From: Porticoccus sp.
Lineage (GTDB): Bacteria; Pseudomonadota; Gammaproteobacteria; Pseudomonadales; Porticoccaceae
Length of the DNA: 37,447 bases
NCBI GenBank assembly: GCA_002733125.1
Contig: NVUM01000002.1
Location: 160,156-197,602, forward strand
Direction of reading: 5' to 3'
The translations under genes and the position numbers were made by a program. Each line of letters starts with the position of its first letter. The first letter of the stretch is position 1. This document shows, piece by piece, positions 32,730 to 37,447 of the stretch. The notes beneath the pieces are model-generated. The model ran no database searches and was not told the origin of the DNA. It was given only the letters and a program-made list of their open reading frames with translations.

Positions 32730-33218
32730 TCACCCCTCTCCAACCAATGGGCTGGTTGACACGATGACGCCATTGTTATCGGCATACACATACTCACCGG
32801 GACGAAAGGTAATACCGCCAAATGTCACCGCCACGTTCAGATCACCAATTCCGCGCTTGTCCGTTTTCAAAGGGATGGCGGCCAGTGCTTGCACACCCAG
32901 ATCCAGTTCTGCCAGCGCATCAACATCGCGGACACAACCGTAAATAATCAATCCCTCCCAGCCATTTCTGACTGCATTTTCAGCAATCATATCGCCCAGC
33001 AAGGCGCGCCTTAGGGAACCACCACCATCCACCACGAGCACCTTTCCATGACCGGGCTTACCGGCACTTTCTTTTACCAGCGAATTGTCCTCGTGACATT
33101 TGACGGTGACAATTTCACCACCAAACATGTCCCGCCCACCATAACTGGCCATCATTGGCTCCATTACCTGCACCAGCTCGGGATAATCGTCGCAAAGATC
33201 AGGGGTTGCAAAAAACAT
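32730..33218 (-). CDS. rraA: Ribonuclease E activity regulator RraA
   Basis: RraA binds and inhibits RNase E in enteric bacteria; homologues can act as 4-hydroxy-4-methyl-2-oxoglutarate aldolases. The product is 162 aa, like E. coli RraA (161). Seen: [69 protein letters not shown] and [15 protein letters not shown] sits 5 nt before the ATG at 33218 and only 2 nt before that at 33221, so 33218 is chosen. A TTG start at 33245 is less likely. The close match to RraA in the central core favours that name over a HMG-aldolase. Confidence 0.92.
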   Translation of the reverse strand: MFFATPDLCDDYPELVQVMEPMMASYGGRDMFGGEIVTVKCHEDNSLVKESAGKPGHGKVLVVDGGGSLRRALLGDMIAENAVRNGWEGLIIYGCVRDVDALAELDLGVQALAAIPLKTDKRGIGDLNVAVTFGGITFRPGEYVYADNNGVIVSTSPLVGEG

Positions 33219-33536
33219 CATGACTCCAGCCTGTTGTTCATCCAATATTCATTCCCAGCTGCCCGGATTGATTGGGGTGACGCCGGCAATCGATACTCTC
33301 TCTGCGTGCATGTAAACAACCCCGTGCGCCAACCTGATTTTTGAGATCGGCAAAGTGTCGCCTGGTCAATGAACGCTTCTGGGCGCTGAGATTGCCATGA
33401 TCAGAGACATCGAGCAATAACAGAAATGCCGCGCTTCATGCACAAACCCAGAACAGTCCCTGAAGAATGCTGAAAAAGGGAATAGCAACGTCGAATTAGC
33501 CTGAAACATCCCCACTTCTACCGTAGACTATCGGCC
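33219..33536. other. Divergent intergenic region between rraA and pabB
   Basis: About 318 bases. The right end holds a candidate pabB promoter, given separately. The rest shows no open frame with a family match, no clear terminator and no long inverted repeat. Confidence 0.4.
33501..33529 (+). promoter_or_regulatory. Candidate pabB promoter, possibly leaderless
   Basis: CTGAAA (33501-33506) and TAGACT (33524-33529) have an ideal 17-bp spacer, each matching 4 of 6 consensus bases. The -10 box ends 7 bp before the pabB ATG, which has no Shine-Dalgarno, so transcription could begin at or next to the start codon. Confidence 0.35.
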
Positions 33537-34922
33537 ATGCCTAACGTGGATATCACCGACTTTCCCTACCGCCCCGATGCCGAGGCGCTCTTTGCTGCAA
33601 TACGGGATCTTGATGACCCCATCTGGATGGACAGTGGCAAGCCTCGGAGCCTCTCTGGCCGGTTTGACATCATTACAGCACAACCGGCCACTGTTCTCGA
33701 GACAGTGGGCAAGATCACACGAATCATAACCCCTAAGGCCACTCGTGAGTCCTGTGAAGACCCTTTCGCACTGGCACAGCAGCTTCTCGATACCCTTGAA
33801 CCAATCGATCACAGCTTGAGTCATTATCCTTTTTTGGGGGGGCTGGCCGGCTATTTTGGCTACGACCTTGGCCACCGTATCGAAGCGCTGCCGGACCTGC
33901 TGGACAAGGTAGACTCACTGCCAGATTTACGATTGGGACTTTATAGCTGGGCACTTGTGCTCAACCACTCATCGAGAAAAGCCTGGCTGATTTTTCGCAA
34001 CGATTGCCCGGCCGATCTTCGCGAAACTGTCTCGAAGCGACTCAAACAAGCCGACAAAGGACAAAGCCTTCCTGTGAATGGCGCAAGTACAACTCCGTTT
34101 GAGCCCTCAATGAGCAGGGAGGCTTACCTGAATGCTGTCAACCGCATCAAGGCGTATATTAGTGAAGGTGATTGCTATCAGGTCAATCTCGCCCGGCATT
34201 TTTCGGCGAAGTACCAAGGTGATAGCTGGCATCTCTACAGAATTCTCCGACGGATTTTGCCTTCACCCCACAGTTGCTATTACCAGTTCGGCAAGAGCAA
34301 TCAGGCAGTATTAAGCTTTTCCCCCGAGCGGTTCCTGAAGCTCTCTGCCGGGCAGGTGGAAACCAAGCCTATCAAGGGTACTGCCAGGCGGGGCAGAACG
34401 GTGGAGGAGGATCAACAAAATGCTATCGAGTTGATGAACAGTACCAAAAATCGGGCTGAAAACCTGATGATTGTCGATTTACTGCGCAATGATCTAGGGA
34501 AAACCTGTCAGCCAGGCTCGATTCGGGTACCGAAGCTCTTTGCGCTTGAAAGCTTTCCCAACGTACATCACCTGGTCAGCACGGTGACCGGCAAGCTCCG
34601 TGACGGGGAGTCGCCGCTATCACTGTTGCGGGGTTGTTTCCCCGGAGGCTCTATCACCGGGGCACCAAAAAAACGCGCCATGGAAATCATCGAAACACTG
34701 GAAACCTGTCGCCGCTCGGTGTATTGCGGCAGCATTGGCTATATCAGCAGTACAGGACGAATGGACACCAACATCGCCATCCGCACGATCCTGGCCGATG
34801 GCGACAGACTGCACTGCTGGGGAGGGGGCGGCATTGTGGCCGACTCAAGTGCCGAGAGTGAATTCCAGGAAATTCTGGACAAGATTCGAGTGCTTATCGA
34901 GCCAAATAGCCCCTCAGGGTAA
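33537..34922 (+). CDS. pabB: Aminodeoxychorismate synthase component I
   Basis: Converts chorismate to 4-amino-4-deoxychorismate for folate, using ammonia from PabA. It is 461 aa. Seen: an N-terminal anthranilate-synthase-like half with GGLAGYFGYDLGHRIE (101-116), then the chorismate-binding domain (about 190-455) with YISEGDCYQVNLAR, SFSPERFL, PIKGTARR (278-285) and GSITGAPKKRAMEIIE. The lysine in PIKGT (K280) separates PabB from TrpE, which has alanine there. The start matches related PabB N-termini (D-PYRPDAEALFA). It converges with thrH with only 5 bp between stop codons. Confidence 0.96.
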   Translation: MPNVDITDFPYRPDAEALFAAIRDLDDPIWMDSGKPRSLSGRFDIITAQPATVLETVGKITRIITPKATRESCEDPFALAQQLLDTLEPIDHSLSHYPFLGGLAGYFGYDLGHRIEALPDLLDKVDSLPDLRLGLYSWALVLNHSSRKAWLIFRNDCPADLRETVSKRLKQADKGQSLPVNGASTTPFEPSMSREAYLNAVNRIKAYISEGDCYQVNLARHFSAKYQGDSWHLYRILRRILPSPHSCYYQFGKSNQAVLSFSPERFLKLSAGQVETKPIKGTARRGRTVEEDQQNAIELMNSTKNRAENLMIVDLLRNDLGKTCQPGSIRVPKLFALESFPNVHHLVSTVTGKLRDGESPLSLLRGCFPGGSITGAPKKRAMEIIETLETCRRSVYCGSIGYISSTGRMDTNIAIRTILADGDRLHCWGGGGIVADSSAESEFQEILDKIRVLIEPNSPSG

Positions 34923-34927
34923 ATCGC

Positions 34928-35545
34928 CTACAAGCTAAGATCCCGTACACTGGCCTTGATAAATTCCTGTTTGAGCGCCTCAAATGTATGGACAGCCGGA
35001 AATTGCGGAAATTGCTCAATAACATTCTGAGGTGCATGAAACAGGATGCCGGCATCGGCCTCTGCCAGCATGGTCGTATCGTTATAGGAATCGCCGGCAG
35101 CAATAGTCCGGTAGTACATGCTTTTAAAGCCGACTACCGCCTGGCGCTTCGGGTTGGCCTGCCGCAAGTGGTAATTAACCACCCGGCCGTCCTGGTCTGT
35201 TTCAAGTTTGTGGCAGAGCAGCGCGGGAAATCCCAGCTGACGCATCAACGGCTGGGCGAACTCATAAAAAGTATCGGAGAGAATCACCACTTGGAAGCGT
35301 TCCCGCAGCCAGTCAACAAACTCTTTCGCTCCTTCAAGAGGTGATAGCGTAGCTATCACCTCTTGAATCTCCTTAAGCCCCAGACCGTGCCGGTCCAAAA
35401 TATCCAGACGGTAACGCATCAGCACATCGTAATCCGGTTCATCCCGGGTCGTACGCTTGAGCGCCTCAATACCGGTTTTCTCGGCAAAGGCAATCCATAT
35501 TTCAGGAATCAGTACGCCTTCAAGATCCAAACAAGCGATTTCCAC
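34928..35545 (-). CDS. thrH: ThrH, phosphoserine phosphatase / homoserine kinase-like HAD enzyme
   Basis: HAD-family enzyme; the Pseudomonas aeruginosa homologue has phosphoserine phosphatase and phosphoserine:homoserine phosphotransferase activity. The 205 aa match ThrH length. Seen: the nucleophile motif in CLDLEGVLIPEIW (Asp7, with Glu9 in the DxE form typical of ThrH), VVILSDTFYEFAQPL, KLETDQDGRVVNY, and the metal-binding AAGDSYNDTTMLAEAD. It diverges from cysH over 251 bp. The DLEGVL wording distinguishes it from SerB (DxDST). Confidence 0.95.
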   Translation of the reverse strand: MEIACLDLEGVLIPEIWIAFAEKTGIEALKRTTRDEPDYDVLMRYRLDILDRHGLGLKEIQEVIATLSPLEGAKEFVDWLRERFQVVILSDTFYEFAQPLMRQLGFPALLCHKLETDQDGRVVNYHLRQANPKRQAVVGFKSMYYRTIAAGDSYNDTTMLAEADAGILFHAPQNVIEQFPQFPAVHTFEALKQEFIKASVRDLSL

Positions 35546-35737
35546 AATGCCACCCTTAATCGTGCCAGACCAAAATAAGACCGGGCCACTCTAACGATTT
35601 CAGGGATATTGCGCAATAAAGTTGCGATGCTTTTGATAGCTCCACAGGCAGGGAAAACACCCTTTTTACAGATTTTTAATAGCCATATCGATGAAGGTTA
35701 TAGTTTCTGATTATTTTTGCTTTAGTGGTGGCTTTGG

Positions 35738-35743
35738 TATGAT
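35738..35743 (+). promoter_or_regulatory. Putative -10 box (TATGAT) of cysH
   Basis: TATGAT matches 5 of 6 consensus bases and lies 53 bp before the cysH start. The expected -35 position has only TTTTGC-like sequence. The preceding 60 bp are AT-rich, as is usual for CysB-activated promoters; CysB is encoded at the window end. CysB control is inference. Confidence 0.42.
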
Positions 35744-35796
35744 GCGCGACTTTGAGGACAACCCCTCTAACTTATTGAGAATATTGAGCAACTCCC

Positions 35797-36528
35797 ATGA
35801 CTGCAAACCTTCTGAACACTCTTGATCTCGATCGGGAATTATCCGATCAGTCTCCCCAGGAGATTATTGCCTACGCCCTTGAGCAATTTGACAATATTGC
35901 CATCTCATTTAGTGGTGCAGAGGATGTTGTACTGATTGATATGGCGCACAGGATAAACCCGGAGAAAGTACAGGTCTTTTCCCTCGACACAGGTCGCCTG
36001 CATGCTGAAACCTATCGCTTTATCGAAAAGGTCCGTGAGCATTATGGTATTCAGATCGACGTGGTATTTCCCGACGCCTACGCCGTCAATAATATGGTGC
36101 GGGAGAAAGGCCTTTTCAGTTTTTACCGCGACGGCCACAAAGAGTGCTGCAGTATCCGTAAGATTGGTCCCCTGCGCCGTAAATTGCTGACTGTAGACGC
36201 CTGGGTAACCGGTCAGCGTCGCGACCAGAGCCCCGGCACCCGCACAGCTATCCCTGTGATTCAGGACGACAAGGCCTTTGCCCGACCCGATGCCACCCTG
36301 ACCAAGTTCAACCCGCTGGCCAACTGGTCATCAAATCAGGTGTGGGAATATATTCGCTCCAATAACGTGCCCTATAACGAATTACATGACCGGGGCTATA
36401 TCAGTATTGGCTGCGAACCCTGTACACGTGCCACCGGCCCCGGCCAACATGAGCGCGAAGGCCGCTGGTGGTGGGAAGAAGCCACGATGAAGGAATGCGG
36501 GCTGCACTCCGTCAATACGCAAAAATAA
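35797..36528 (+). CDS. cysH: Adenylyl-sulfate (APS) reductase, iron-sulfur CysH type
   Basis: Reduces activated sulfate to sulfite in assimilation. It is 243 aa. Seen: PP-loop-like [15 protein letters not shown] (36-50), [13 protein letters not shown], two cysteine pairs in ECCSIRK (C117, C118) and GCEPCTRA (C206, C209), and the catalytic Cys234 in KECGLHS. The four cysteines are the [4Fe-4S] ligands of APS reductases, absent from the PAPS reductases of enteric bacteria, so APS is the predicted substrate. A thioredoxin-like gene follows after 14 bp. Confidence 0.95.
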   Translation: MTANLLNTLDLDRELSDQSPQEIIAYALEQFDNIAISFSGAEDVVLIDMAHRINPEKVQVFSLDTGRLHAETYRFIEKVREHYGIQIDVVFPDAYAVNNMVREKGLFSFYRDGHKECCSIRKIGPLRRKLLTVDAWVTGQRRDQSPGTRTAIPVIQDDKAFARPDATLTKFNPLANWSSNQVWEYIRSNNVPYNELHDRGYISIGCEPCTRATGPGQHEREGRWWWEEATMKECGLHSVNTQK

Positions 36529-36542
36529 ACCGGGAAAGACAC

Positions 36543-36878
36543 ATGAAAATCACGCTCGTCAAAAAGATCAAGCTGGACGGCAGCCTCTGCAGAAAGTGCG
36601 AAGACGTGCAGCAAAAAATGGAAGCAGCTGACCAGATGCCTCTAATAGACGAGGTTTTGCTGGCTGATGAGCGGGACACCAGCTCACCGGGAATGTTGCT
36701 GGCGAGACGTTACAATGTGGATCAGGCACCTTTTTTTGTGGTTGAACGGGAAGGCCGGCAACCGGAGATTTACACTGTCTATTTCAAGTTCGTCAAAGAG
36801 GTGCTTAACCAGAAAACCCACGAAGAGGACGAACTTAAGGAAATTCTTAACGATAACCCCGATCTCGACTTTCTATAA
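36543..36878 (+). CDS. Thioredoxin-fold protein with CxxC, partner candidate for APS reductase
   Basis: Encodes 111 aa. Seen: MKITLVKKIKLDGSLCRKCEDVQ with C16-R-K-C19, then a hydrophobic strand IDEVLLADER, a Pro-containing strand ARRYNVDQAPFFVVER like the cis-Pro loop of thioredoxins (QAPFF), and an acidic C-terminal helix (THEEDELKEILNDNPDLDFL). The start has a GGGAAAG site 7 nt upstream. It follows cysH after 14 bp and is probably co-transcribed. I do not recognise a named gene. Thioredoxin-dependent reduction of APS reductase makes a redox role plausible but unproven. Confidence 0.85.
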   Translation: MKITLVKKIKLDGSLCRKCEDVQQKMEAADQMPLIDEVLLADERDTSSPGMLLARRYNVDQAPFFVVEREGRQPEIYTVYFKFVKEVLNQKTHEEDELKEILNDNPDLDFL

Positions 36879-36947
36879 GGTTCGAAGCCATTCCTTGGTT
36901 CACCCTTGTTCAGCCCCGGGTGTCGGATTGACGGCAAACCAAATCGA

Positions 36948-37447
<500 letters not shown>

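Noticed and set aside
36879-36947. Terminator between the thioredoxin-like gene and cysB
   Set aside because: A CACCC/GGGTG pairing exists but has a 12-base loop and no T-run on either side.

Overview
The window is a chromosomal segment from a gammaproteobacterium. The gene order of the central 24 kb is that of the E. coli/Pseudomonas core: ftsK-lolA-rarA-serS, trxB-aat-bpt-infA, clpA-clpS-cspD-icd, and rluE-nudJ-mnmA-hflD-purB with roxA. Several features point towards the Pseudomonadales/Cellvibrionales side rather than the enteric side: the long (530 aa) isocitrate lyase, malate synthase G, ThrH, the iron-sulfur type of CysH, and a GNAT protein beside roxA. The genus cannot be named from sequence reading alone.

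Layout. (1) 1-2125 is the least ordinary part. It holds a partial orotate phosphoribosyltransferase gene (pyrE), an AT-richer gene for a 197-aa HTH-like/DUF1737-like protein with dyads upstream, and a small membrane-anchored coiled-coil protein. (2) 2126-10946 is one co-directional minus-strand run, transcribed ftsK > lolA > rarA > crcB > serS > cysG > gor. (3) 11052-13847 is trxB-aat-bpt-infA on the plus strand, facing clpA-clpS on the minus strand. With ClpS and ClpA this places a whole N-degron route (two aminoacyl transferases, adaptor, unfoldase) within about 4.5 kb. (4) cspD and icd converge on a strong bidirectional terminator. (5) 18552-23781 is a tRNA/rRNA/ribosome modification and purine block on the plus strand: rluE, nudJ, mnmA, hflD, purB, roxA. 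(6) ggt and a GNAT plus degenerate phospholipase-D-like protein diverge. (7) 26695-31622 is a glyoxylate-shunt locus: glcB and a LysR regulator on the minus strand, aceA on the plus strand. (8) 32088-37447 holds cytochrome b561, rraA, pabB, thrH, and a cysteine/sulfate assimilation end with cysH, a CxxC thioredoxin-like gene and the 3' part of cysB.

How the genes work together. icd, aceA and glcB set the isocitrate branch point between the TCA cycle and the glyoxylate shunt. gor, ggt, trxB, cysG (siroheme for sulfite reductase), cysH and cysB form a thiol and sulfur theme, though spread over separate operons. The most interesting signal is regulatory. A 35-bp element, 30 of 35 positions identical, lies in the same orientation and at almost the same distance upstream of both aceA and glcB. 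Its aceA copy starts 6 bp from the lysR start codon. This predicts a LysR-controlled, autoregulated glyoxylate-shunt regulon. No CRISPR array, rRNA, tRNA, insertion sequence or clear prophage was seen.
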